DNA of 64,000 bases from Antedon mediterranea (taxonomy: Eukaryota > Echinodermata > Crinoidea > Comatulida > Antedonidae): positions 191,001 to 255,000 of the forward strand of contig NC_092677.1 of the NCBI RefSeq assembly GCF_964355755.1, in the 5' to 3' direction. This document shows positions 21,242 through 37,563 of this stretch, in pieces. Under the pieces are notes generated by a model that made no database searches, was not told the DNA's origin, and saw only the letters and a program-made list of their open reading frames with translations. Every line of letters starts with the position of its first letter. The stretch's first letter is position 1. The position numbers were made by a program, and so were the translations under genes.

Positions 21242-21586
21242 CCCACACACCATCCAATTATCCAATATTAAAGATTCTCCAAACAATAAGAAACAAACTC
21301 AATCAACTAGGTCTATATTTACTTATAATACTAATAGGCATATGTGCTATTGTTAATGCTTATCATACTTTGTTGTATTCAGGCCTATCAAAGATCATAA
21401 GGTTCCGCCGCGCAACCAGGAAAGGCCGGCCACACACCGTCCAAGAAGCAGCAACACACACGATGTCGGCTCAGCCTCGGAAGACAACGGACTTTTGGCT
21501 GAGATATATTTTGGATCAAGCTACATTTTATTTACTATCATTCTATATAAACCAAACAACCGTTGCATAAATGTTGAATTACTTAC

Positions 21587-21835
21587 GTTTTCCTTCTGTC
21601 CTGAGTCGACTGATACTAAATTGTAGTTTATTCAAGAACTGGAAAATTGGTTTATTCACCTGGGATACTGCTGCTGCTGCTACTGGATTGGAAAACACAA
21701 CATAAACTGTGCGCCGCCGTCGGCCGTGCGATGGAAGAAGGTAGTAAATGTTCACCATAAAAATGTGTAGTAGTTGCTCTAGAGGGCGCTATAAAACAAA
21801 ACATCAGACGGACGGGAGGAGCCAAATCTGACAAA
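21587..21835 (-). promoter_or_regulatory. Probable TLCD5 5'UTR exon and promoter
   Basis: On the minus strand, GGAAAAC|GTAAGTAATTC (donor 21586-21585) is a strong 5' splice site facing the acceptor upstream of the TLCD5 ATG. A GC-richer stretch (about 21705-21740) and a CTG run lie in the proposed exon. The upstream limit is a guess. Confidence 0.5.
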
Positions 21836-21840
21836 GATGT

Positions 21841-21980
21841 AAAGCTGTGTACATTATCAAACTTTATTTGACAAAAAAGTGAGATTTGCCCATATATGTA
21901 TATGATGATGTCATATCACACTACTATATTTAAGCATATCACTACCACATTTAGGCACATCACACTATTTTGTCTAGTGA
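21841..21980. mobile_element. MITE, CTCTGTCTACACTATCAAA family, diverged
   Basis: Begins AAAGCTGTGTACATTATCAA and contains GATTTGCCCATATATG and GATGATGTCATATCACAC. The right end has decayed. It is the oldest-looking copy of the family in this window. Confidence 0.6.
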
Positions 21981-22828
21981 TTCCAATAAGCGATCATTCA
22001 TTAGTCGCGATTTTTAGACGTATGTGGACTGAGGCCATTTGTAGTTTTCATTAAAGTTAATCACTTTTGCCGAAAAAATTTAAAATAATGATTTAATTTA
22101 TTTAAAAAAAGACAAAATAACAGAAAACTCGTCTGACTTTCACTCAACCAGTTGACTAATTTTTCTTAAATTACGATTTATCACTGTAATATAATTCGAC
22201 TCGATTTTTTGGTCTAAGTGAATAAAGTACAGTATTACCGTATGTGATATTAAAATGACAACAAAATTAAATTAAAACAAAAATGACATTTAGTTAAAAA
22301 CTGTATTTCATTCATTTATTGACGTCACATTAATTGTTTACAGATTCTGCCGACGCCAATACCAGATGACGGCAGACTTCTCTAACATATTTAGCCACCA
22401 CGTGACCTCTGGTGGTTCAAATGATAATATTTAACCTAAGAAGTAATAATTTGATACAATATCTAAAGTTTAACATTAACAGCTTTATAGTTTGCAACAC
22501 ATAACGTACTTCAACAAAATAATACAGACGTATAACTCGCGTGATCATGAGGTTCTTTAATGAATACTACTCATGTACGTCATCCGTCTCGTCTCGACAC
22601 TCTATGCCAATAAAAAAAAAACGATGATATACAGTACACGCGAGAATTTGTTTCAAAAGTACAGTACCAAGCATTTCTGAAACGTACGATGTAGGCATAT
22701 AGCATATTGGTCTCATCAAAACGTCAGGTACTCAGTGTACAACCATCATGCAGGCAGGCATCAATTGACGCCGTCACATGACTATCTTTTAGAAAGTTAA
22801 CATTGTGTACAACACATGTACGTTTTCT
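21981..22828. other. Non-coding region, probably 3'UTR of the LRR-Ig gene in part
   Basis: AT-rich with scattered CACGTGAC and CGTCAC words. No ORF, RNA gene or repeat was recognised. Confidence 0.4.
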
Positions 22829-25651
22829 TCATTTTACAACAGAATCATACATTTTATTAGAAAATTCAATTTTACTGGCAGACCCTGTTCTTGGCCTACT
22901 TCCTACTGTTATTGGTTCCATGGCACGATTTCCTGCGCTGTCAACACGTAAGCGAGGCATAGTACAACTTTTATCTGTTCCTGCTGAGGGATCTTCTTTC
23001 TTCTTTATTTTGCTTTCCAATTGCTGTACATGACGCTTTATGTTGCCCTCTGGAACAGCATACAGAGGTTTCGGTTTTGATTTGTCTTTATCAGTGCTCT
23101 GTATGGCATCTTCACAATTTTTTCGAAGTGTTGAAACCTTCGAGATTGCCTTCAATTCACTTTGTAATTTGTCTTTAGGTTTTGTTGGAAACCGAGATTC
23201 AAATCGAGCAGATACTGTTTTTCTGACGTTGTTTTTGATAAATTTATTCGATCCTAATGTCGATGAGGAAGAAAGTAGATCACGTTCGTCGCCATTGTCA
23301 CTGCTAGTTGGAAGCATAGTCATGTAACCAGGGCTACCAGGCTTGCGACTGCGCGGTGCCTTCCTCATTTGCTCCTTTTCATTATTTTCTTCATTTATTC
23401 TAATCACCGGTGGTTTCCATATTGGTTGATAACCATGTTCCTCTTTGTCATTTTTGTGTTTATTTTCACCTCCAGTTATCCCTGCTCCTATTGTGGCATA
23501 CACAACTTCTGAATGTATCGATCCTTGGCTTCCACCTTCACGACGATTTGTTGGGAACCCTTCAATAAATATCGACATATATGGCTGATCAGCATTCGCT
23601 TCATCTGTCTCATTCACGACATCTCGTTTGCGTTTATAACTCCAAAGGTACATGTAAAGCCCAACACCAACTCCCACAACTAGAATAAGTGCAAACAGCC
23701 CGCCGCCAATGACGCCTGCTTTAGAACCTTTCTTTTCGACAACATCTAGCTGTATCTTTCCCTCTATACGTCCTCCTGGATTCGACGCAACACAAGTGTA
23801 CTGACCTGCATCAATTAGCGAAACATTCTTTATATATAAATTGCCATTGGAATCAATCTCAAAACGTTCACTATATTGCTGAGTACCAATCTCAGAGTTT
23901 TTAACATCAAACCATCTCAAAACCGGTTTCGGAAAACCGTCAACGGTGCAGAAAAGATTCACATCCTCTCCAACTTCAACTCGCATATCACGTGATATCT
24001 TATCAAAAGATGGGGCAATGCACTGAAACTTTTCAGATTGCAAATTAAAGATGTTCTTGCCACGCACGCGTTCCGGTTGGTTGCATATTATAGATTGGAG
24101 TTTACTACCTGAATTAGACAGCCATTGTTTTAGTGACGTCATTCTGCAATCACAACTAAAAGGATTCCCTTCCAAAAGAAGGTTGAATGATTGGTTAATT
24201 GCCGGTGACGAGAATGACGTAATCTCATTTTCTCTTAAATCCACTGTTGATAATAACTTTAGACGTGGAAATATTTCACTAGGAAAAGTTTTTAAATTAT
24301 TACTTCGAAGATATAATTTGACCAAACTTGTTAATCCTGATAGCGCAGTCTCCTCTACCAATTTGATCACATTGTCGTCCAAATAAAGTATTTTCAGTCG
24401 ACTGAGAAGTCCAAAGTTGACGGCCATAACACTTTCAATCTTGTTTCCTTCAGCATAGAGAGCATTAAGATATATTAAAGGAGAAAACGTTGTATTTCCA
24501 ACATAGTGTATCTTATTCTTCCTAATAGATAGTGTTTTCAATGCAGAATTATCATTGAAAATATTTGATTGTAAAGCTTGTACATTATTAAATGAAATAT
24601 CAAGATCCTGAATTCTAAGCAGTCCACGAAAAGTGTGTTCAGATAAGTTAACTAGATTGTTATGTTGTAAATACAAAAACTCAAGACGCCTCAAATCAAT
24701 AAAAGTGTTGTCTTGTATTTGGCTGATGTAATTGTTATCAAGATGCAAATAATGAACGTTTTTAATTCCATTAAAAGATGTAGTCGTAAGTGTTAGAATC
24801 ATGTTGTTGCTAAGATGCAGAGACTGGAGTTCGGGGAAGACGGTGTCTGCAAATACATCTCCTGTAAAAGAACTCAGCAAATTATCGTTTAATTTCAAAA
24901 CTTCAAGCTTTGAACAATTTGAAAAGCAGTTCTTTTCAATTCGTTTTATGTCGTTATAACTTAAATCGAGAGACTGTAATTTCTTCAGATTATTGAAAGG
25001 CTGTGTGTTTAATTCAGATAGTTTGTTGTGATCAATTCGCAAAGTTTTTAAACGTACAATGTTTCCAAAAGCATTGATACCAAGAGCTTGTACCTTGTTT
25101 CTTGTAAGTTTTAACGTCTGCAGGTTAGAAACTCCTTCAAACATTTCCTTCGCCAATATGCTAATTGAATTGTTTCCTAGATCAAGCGTCTGCAAACTTG
25201 TAAGTTCTTCAAAAACACCAGCATTCAACGACGTTATTGAGTTGCTTCTTAATTTCAGATTAAGTAGATTGGATAATCCTTTAAAAGACTTATTATCAAT
25301 GGTATGAATTTTGTTATTGCTCAAATCTAAACTTTGAAGATTACTTAATCCCTCATTTCGAAATGACGTCATATCTGTGATTTGATTATTGCTGAGATCA
25401 AGGGACTTCACATTCTTAAGACAACCAAAATCATCTGAACTTAAAGTTTTTATAAAATTAAATGAAATGATCATCACTGATGTCTGAATATCACAAGGGA
25501 TACAGCTCAGATTTTGATAAGAACAATCGGTGACGTCACCACGAATAGTGCATTTTGTTTTATTTTGACAATTGACACTTGTTGATGGGCAAACAAAATA
25601 AACTGTGAATATGCATAGATGTAAAATTCCTATTGACTTTTCCATTGTCAT
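22829..25651 (-). CDS. LRR-Ig transmembrane receptor, single coding exon
   Basis: 940 residues with a type I receptor layout: signal peptide about 1-27 (LHLCIFTVYFVCPSTSV); Cys-rich cap 28-53; about 18 leucine-rich repeats, 56-485; LRR C-terminal cap with C500, C502, C523 and C544; one Ig domain about 547-636 (C568, W580, YTC at C620); transmembrane helix about 646-670 followed by SYKRKR; and a 270-residue cytoplasmic tail. The tail has VVYATI (Y718), which fits an ITIM, plus YMSI (Y691) and YMTM (Y776). One Ig after LRRs recalls LINGO/AMIGO/LRRN receptors, and more LRRs recalls LRIG, so orthology is open. The CDS has no intron, and an acceptor (TTAACAG|GATTAC) just upstream of the ATG indicates a separate 5'UTR exon. 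Confidence 0.88.
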   Translation of the reverse strand: MTMEKSIGILHLCIFTVYFVCPSTSVNCQNKTKCTIRGDVTDCSYQNLSCIPCDIQTSVMIISFNFIKTLSSDDFGCLKNVKSLDLSNNQITDMTSFRNEGLSNLQSLDLSNNKIHTIDNKSFKGLSNLLNLKLRSNSITSLNAGVFEELTSLQTLDLGNNSISILAKEMFEGVSNLQTLKLTRNKVQALGINAFGNIVRLKTLRIDHNKLSELNTQPFNNLKKLQSLDLSYNDIKRIEKNCFSNCSKLEVLKLNDNLLSSFTGDVFADTVFPELQSLHLSNNMILTLTTTSFNGIKNVHYLHLDNNYISQIQDNTFIDLRRLEFLYLQHNNLVNLSEHTFRGLLRIQDLDISFNNVQALQSNIFNDNSALKTLSIRKNKIHYVGNTTFSPLIYLNALYAEGNKIESVMAVNFGLLSRLKILYLDDNVIKLVEETALSGLTSLVKLYLRSNNLKTFPSEIFPRLKLLSTVDLRENEITSFSSPAINQSFNLLLEGNPFSCDCRMTSLKQWLSNSGSKLQSIICNQPERVRGKNIFNLQSEKFQCIAPSFDKISRDMRVEVGEDVNLFCTVDGFPKPVLRWFDVKNSEIGTQQYSERFEIDSNGNLYIKNVSLIDAGQYTCVASNPGGRIEGKIQLDVVEKKGSKAGVIGGGLFALILVVGVGVGLYMYLWSYKRKRDVVNETDEANADQPYMSIFIEGFPTNRREGGSQGSIHSEVVYATIGAGITGGENKHKNDKEEHGYQPIWKPPVIRINEENNEKEQMRKAPRSRKPGSPGYMTMLPTSSDNGDERDLLSSSSTLGSNKFIKNNVRKTVSARFESRFPTKPKDKLQSELKAISKVSTLRKNCEDAIQSTDKDKSKPKPLYAVPEGNIKRHVQQLESKIKKKEDPSAGTDKSCTMPRLRVDSAGNRAMEPITVGSRPRTGSASKIEFSNKMYDSVVK

Positions 25652-28765
<3,114 letters not shown>

Positions 28766-28865
28766 AATACAACTGCACGTCAATAACTCAAGATTATTTA
28801 CATTTAACATTATCTTGGATTAAAACATATTCCATAAAAATATTAAGCTTTTTCCGTCATTGTTA

Positions 28866-28871
28866 AATAAA
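28866..28871 (+). promoter_or_regulatory. Poly(A) signal AATAAA for UBA52
   Basis: AATAAA 101 bp after the UBA52 stop, just before the TA-flanked transposon. No competing signal was seen between. Confidence 0.6.
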
Positions 28872-28915
28872 TTACACTAGAGCAGAATTTCTGTATTTTG
28901 TTTTTGTTTCAATTA

Positions 28916-29679
28916 CAGTCGACTCCGCCTAAGTCGAATCTAATGGGACCGGTATAAAAATTCGAGTTACGCGAACTTCGACTTACAGATTTGCCAAAAA
29001 AATGCTAGGCCTAGGTTCACTCACTAGCCGCGCTATGGCTACTAGGCCTAGTGGACCCTGTCCTGTCGCGATCGCGGCCCACGCGCGATGAGACTTCTTG
29101 AATTGAGTTTGCTTAGCTAGCTAGCTAGGCCTAATAAATGCTAAGCCTCTTTATCGGCAATGATAAACTGTATTTTTCTGAAACAATACAAAAACGTATA
29201 ATAAATACATTTCGGTTCTTATTCGAAATCGGTATCCATTGTTTATTGCCATCTGTCTAGCACAAAATAGGTACCCACAAAACGCCGCTCAAGTTCTCAA
29301 CTCTGAAACAACTCATAAACTATACACTAGCGCGAGTTGTAGGACGCCGCCTATACTATAGAACCTGCTTGAGAGAACCGATATGGTCCCACATTATCCC
29401 CTCCGTTGTTTGTTTATCGAATTACGTACGTTTCATCGGCTTTTTTAGCGCGTTGTTGCCGCGTAATTTGTGACTTCGACTTATACGATATAAATCACTA
29501 AAGAATGTGTGTATTCGGACCGCAAAAAGACGTCGACTTAGACGAATTTCGACTTAGAAAAATTCGACTTGGAAATAAAAATTACACAGTAATGTATAGG
29601 AAAGAATTGGGACTTTCCTAAAAATTCGACTTTCGCGATTTTTCGACTTACGCGAATTCGGCTTAGGCAGAGTCGACTG
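28916..29679. mobile_element. TA-flanked inverted-repeat transposon, Tc1/mariner-pogo-like MITE
   Basis: 764 bp starting CAGTCGACTCCGCCTAAGTC and ending with the complementary GGCTTAGGCAGAGTCGACTG. It is flanked on both sides by TA, consistent with Tc1/mariner target preference. Subterminal copies of TTCGACTTA and CGCGAA recur on both sides (28960-28990 and 29530-29660). The interior (29000-29500) is GC-richer and includes CTAGGCC words. No transposase frame was found. Confidence 0.85.
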
Positions 29680-29686
29680 TAGTTGT

Positions 29687-29905
29687 ACAGTATGATAATA
29701 TACAGTACAGTATGATAATGTACAGTACAGTATGATAATGTACAGTACAGTATGATAATGTACAGTACAGTATGATAATGTACAGTACAGCATGATAATG
29801 TACAGTACAGCATGATAATGTACAGTACAGCAATGTACAGTACAGCATGATAATATACAGTACAGTATGATAATAAAATATACAGCACAGTATGACAATG
29901 TACAG
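29687..29905 (+). repeat. 20-bp minisatellite (TGTACAGTACAGTATGATAA)
   Basis: About ten copies beginning eight bases after the TA-flanked transposon. It generates three open minus-strand frames that are not genes. Confidence 0.9.
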
Positions 29906-30299
29906 TATAAATAATTCTATTGTGGTGAAACATTTGTTATTATTTAGTGAATTCACAATACAGTATAGTGTTTGATTAAAATAGCGTTTCACAAAATAAG
30001 TAATGAGCTCTGCAAAGCACAACATTTTGGACTTTTTATTCGTATTTTGCCTGCCAGAATCTAAAACTACTGTACAGTATTATTCACCTCAAGACCAGGA
30101 TCCATGTTATCAAAGTAATGTCTATATAAAATTTATCTGTAATACAGTACTGTACTGTAATTTGGCAGGCAACATAGAGGATGGGTTAAAATTTAAATTA
30201 CTGTGCTTTGAGCAGCTATATAAATATCTGCACATTGAAGTTCAAATTTGCAGAAATATAGATTCTATTATAGAAATCACTTTTTACATTGCAGTGCCC

Positions 30300-30432
30300 T
30301 CATTATTATATTGGTCATCAGAGTGTGTAACAGTCTTGTTAAGGATACAAGCAATGCAACGAGCGTTGGAATCGAACCTACGATCTCACAATCGGTAGTT
30401 CAGTGTCCACACGCTGCGCCACAGCCTTATGG
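30300..30432 (-). mobile_element. tRNA-derived SINE or tRNA pseudogene
   Basis: On the minus strand an RNA polymerase III A box (TGGCGCAGCGTG, 30421-30410) is followed by a B box (GGTTCGATTCC, 30378-30368). The flanking acceptor sequences do not pair, so it is not a functional tRNA. The sequence downstream of the B box could be the SINE body. Boundaries are uncertain. Confidence 0.6.
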
Positions 30433-30787
30433 AAGGGCGCGTGTTTTAATGTGCAAAAAGTATCACTGGAATTACGGTACAATACATTATAACATTTTGA
30501 AGTCAAATAAATGATAATATTGACAGTTGCAACAAACAAAGAGTGGGTATATACAGAAAATGAGAATATTTATTTAATATTTGTAGGTCCTGCAGTAAAA
30601 GAATTATTTTTTAATCTCAGCCTAAAAGTAAAGTTATGGTACACGAAGTTGACTGACCCCATCGTCGGAGATGCCTAGCTTGAAGCTAGTGTACTACACT
30701 ACTACCATCTTTAATGGATTGTTTTTTTTTTATAAGCCTAAATTTGATAATAAAACATTACCTTTCTTAAATAATTTGGCCTTACTG

Positions 30788-31000
30788 CAGGGGCGGACGC
30801 AGGGGGGTTGCTCCAGTTGCCCGGGCAACACCCTTAATTTCATACTAAATGTTTTTTCTGTCACTCTGTGCGATAGTACCATTATAACCATTTCCGGCCA
30901 TCTAGGTGTAATTTAACAAAATTCGCAAAAACTCGTTATAGTCTACGGTCCTGGACTAGTGGGCAACCCCCTCCTTAAAATAGTTCTGCGACCACCCCTG
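30788..31000. mobile_element. Short hAT-like non-autonomous element
   Basis: 213 bp with ends CAGGGGCGGACGCAGGGG and, inverted, CAGGGGTGGTCGCAG. The flanks CTTACTG and TAACTGTA are similar but not an exact 8-bp duplication, so hAT assignment rests on the CAGGGG-type termini. Confidence 0.6.
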
Positions 31001-32445
31001 TAACTGTACTGGATACGATTACGGTGTCTGTGCTATTTTGTAATTTACAGTAATCCATGCTGGCAGCTGATGAAATATTGAACTTACTTGTCATACTGTA
31101 CATTAAGTCTAGGTGCGAGTCTAGGCTAGAATTCCCATCTTCTCTGAGGTCCTGATGTACTTGCTGGAGAGCTGGTGAAGAGCCAACATCCTACTCATGA
31201 GTCATCGTACGCGTAAGTAGGGCCTAACTGACAATGACCTAATAATTGATAGCGTCTTCTTGATACAATAACATTAGCTACGAGAGTCTGTATAAAACTG
31301 TAAATTTTACTGATGCATAGAGAATGCAATTTACTCAAATTTATCTTGGCAGTGAGTGTTATCTTAGTTGCTTTTCTATGCCTATAGCTGAAAGAATGGA
31401 TGCATGTAGAATGAGAGAGAGAGAGAGGGCGGATGGAGGGCGCCGCAATTTGGCGCCGGCGGGGGATGTAAAAACGTTTTTCGACACGTGCGTCATCCGC
31501 CACCTACTCAGAGTATGCAGTGCGGCATGTTTGAAACCGACGATGACAGTTAGCCCAAAACGTGAAACATTATTTTTAAATTGAAAGGTCTACAATAAAG
31601 ATTATTTATTTATTTTGTGTATCCAAATTGAAAATAAAAAATACTTTTAAAACTTGATTTAATGTATGTCGTAAACCTTGGCTTCGGGAAAAAGAATGTG
31701 TGGTTTATTTCAAGAAATGTTTTTAAAACAAATACAAATTCGTCTTGACCTAGTAATAGTAGCATGGAGCGGCTATAAAATCATGACAGTGAGTATGGAA
31801 GATGAAAGATAAGTACTGTAGCACCATGCCACTTACTTTGAGAAAAACCCAAATTATCATATATTATCAACAATGGTGTTTGCACAAATAAATACTTATT
31901 CTATATTTATTCAAATTTCAAGCATTTTTACTTTAAATTATATCATAGAGACAGATAATATACTAGTACTTTTAAGTACTAGTATATCTTAAAAGACAGA
32001 AGCATTTAAATCATATTCTCTTGATAACAATATTCTGTTTAAAACATGGTTATGACTCATCGGCAGTAAACTAACTTGAAATAAAAATACCTTCTGGAAA
32101 ATTACAGTAATCTACAAAAATGCATCTACTGTATAAAGATGAACTTTTCACCTCAATTTTCAATGTTAGATCAAAAACTATATTAATTTTACTGTACAGA
32201 AATATCTTTCAATTGATTACAAGGTATACTTTTACAGTAGTTTGTAAGAAATTAATAATTTTCCTTTTTGTCTTGAATGTTATTACGAATATTATAGAGT
32301 AACTACTGCAGTATTCACACAGTATTAAATAATCTAAATAGTTATAATTGTTATCCTTTCCCACTATCCATTAAGATCCTGGCCATTGAACACCTCAACC
32401 AGATGGAAACTCGCCAGTTGTATAACTGTCATCAGACCACTATCT
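31001..32445. other. Gene-free interval between repeats and DCAF8
   Basis: Contains a GAGAGA run (31411-31426) and a GC-rich patch (31429-31465) but no supported exon. At 32380-32445 there is a degenerate copy of the DCAF8 terminal coding sequence, lying in its 3'UTR. Confidence 0.45.
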
Positions 32446-35832
<3,387 letters not shown>

Positions 35833-37563
35833 GGTGACTTGTTAATTTTGCTAATAGAAATTCTTCATTTGGAATTTTTTACAGAAAACTTTATTGTATT
35901 TCTATGCCAAAGTTCAAAATCTGTGGAGCAAAACACAATATGTTATATACCCTTCTTTGAAAAACAAGAAAATGTCAAACTCCTTCCCATTGTTATAGTA
36001 CGTACCGGGGGATGCAGGTCAAGTCGGCCCCAAACTGTCTCGGCCAAAGTCAAGTCAGCCCCACGTCAAGTCGGCCCCAAGTCAACTCGGCCTCACGTCA
36101 ACTCGGCAAAAACTAATCGGTCACAATAAAGTATGGAACGCAAAAAGTGCTTAATATTATTATGATTATTACTATCCACTCTTTAAAAAAAATTAATAAG
36201 AAAAATACTCATATAAAAAAATTATCTCATTGCCGATATGAATCCGCGTGTTACAAAAACGTCGCCTAATCAAATGCATACACAGAAGAAATCTACGCGT
36301 GATTCAACCATGGCGTTAACAATAACATTATTTAATACCTCAATGATTCAACCAAACAATCTTATTACACCTAATAAATGTCCTCGCATATCGGACATGT
36401 TTATTGAATTTTGACGCACGACGAACGAATATACGCGCCCAAACGTGCACCATCATTATTGTTCCTATTTATTATCCACATGTTCATATTGTAATCATTA
36501 ATAATAGTATGAAAGCTAGCTTATTAATCAATTGTTTGTTATGCGCGATTTGAACAATTTGAAATTTTATTAAACGTAAATAAAGGAAAGTTGGTGAAAT
36601 CCTCTTATTTTTTTTGGTAATTTATGTATTAATTATTGTCTAAATATTGACTTGGGGCCGACTTGACTTGGCCGAGACGGTTTAGGGCCGACTTGGATCG
36701 AAATCGTACAGGGTCTAACTATATAATTTGTACTCTGGCAATTGTCTGAATGAATCTACTCATAGTCAGTTATATAGTCAGTTATATTGTCAGATTAATG
36801 TATGTCAATCTATCAATATCAATAAGGAAGGTTAGGTTGAATGAATGGGGAGATCAAGAACTTAGCACAAACTTCCACTAGATCATGGGCATGGATTGGA
36901 ACACACTGGAAATAACAAGTGCAACTATTTTAAATTATACTGTGTAAAAATAAACAACAAACACTGGGGAGAATACATGGGTATTATAGTAGTTAAAATT
37001 AATTGCATGTACCTATAGTAGTAGGCGTTATTTAAAAATGTCAGTTAATAAACCTAACCCATTTTCAATGTTGTTGTATTGTGTGTAGTTAATACGCAAT
37101 ATTACTAAGCCTAAATGTTCCATTTCAACTTAATTCTGTTTCATAAAACATGCTCTTCTTAGGTAAAGATAAAATGTCACAATTAGTAAATCATTAATTA
37201 TGTCAGCTGTATACTTAAAAGCTAAAGTTCAATCAGGACATCAGGCAATCATTCATTGTCTTGTTTAGACAGCACAGACAGTTTTTGTTACTCACTCACT
37301 TCATTCATGACGTATACCAATTATAATATATATTGTTTTTAGAGGTTTTATACCTTAAACTAGGAAAGAATATACACATAATTAACAAGTGCAACTATTT
37401 TACTTCTCAATGCAACATATTTATGCAAATTACCTGCTAATATAATCTTCTTTTAAACCCTGTGTTGTATGCACGTACATCATAAAAATGTTCTCGCTCA
37501 AACCAAAATAAAGACGAATTACGTCACATGAACATCGCCCTCAAGTTTAAAATCAAAACAAAA
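35833..37563. other. DCAF8-PSMD9 divergent intergenic region
   Basis: 1.7 kb between divergent starts, about 700 bp of which is the inverted-repeat element at 36002-36710. No other feature is supported; the remainder is AT-rich. Confidence 0.5.
36002..36710. mobile_element. Inverted-repeat element with AAGTCGGCCCC arrays
   Basis: The left arm has CAAGTCGGCCCCAAACTGTC at about 36020, followed by several AAGTCRGCC iterations (36020-36115). The right arm (36655-36697) carries the inverted counterpart. The arms are repetitive in the same way as the foldback element at 20359-21241. A short piece of that other element (GTTATGCGCGATTTGAACAA) is embedded at 36538-36567. Confidence 0.75.

Noticed and set aside
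20966-21570. Frames with MRNFKLRK and LAQFQIAQ repeats
   Set aside because: Readings of the palindromic foldback arms; both strands give the same peptides.
29538-30025. Three overlapping minus-strand frames rich in YCTLSCCTVHYH
   Set aside because: Products of the 20-bp satellite and the transposon end.
30360-30432. Functional tRNA gene
   Set aside because: A and B boxes are present but the two ends do not form an acceptor stem.
30003-30514. Two overlapping plus-strand frames
   Set aside because: They run across the SINE-like sequence and AT-rich DNA with no coding signature.
37528-37563. Upstream in-frame ATG for PSMD9
   Set aside because: It would add MNIALKFKIKTK, with no family counterpart; 37564 has a better fit.
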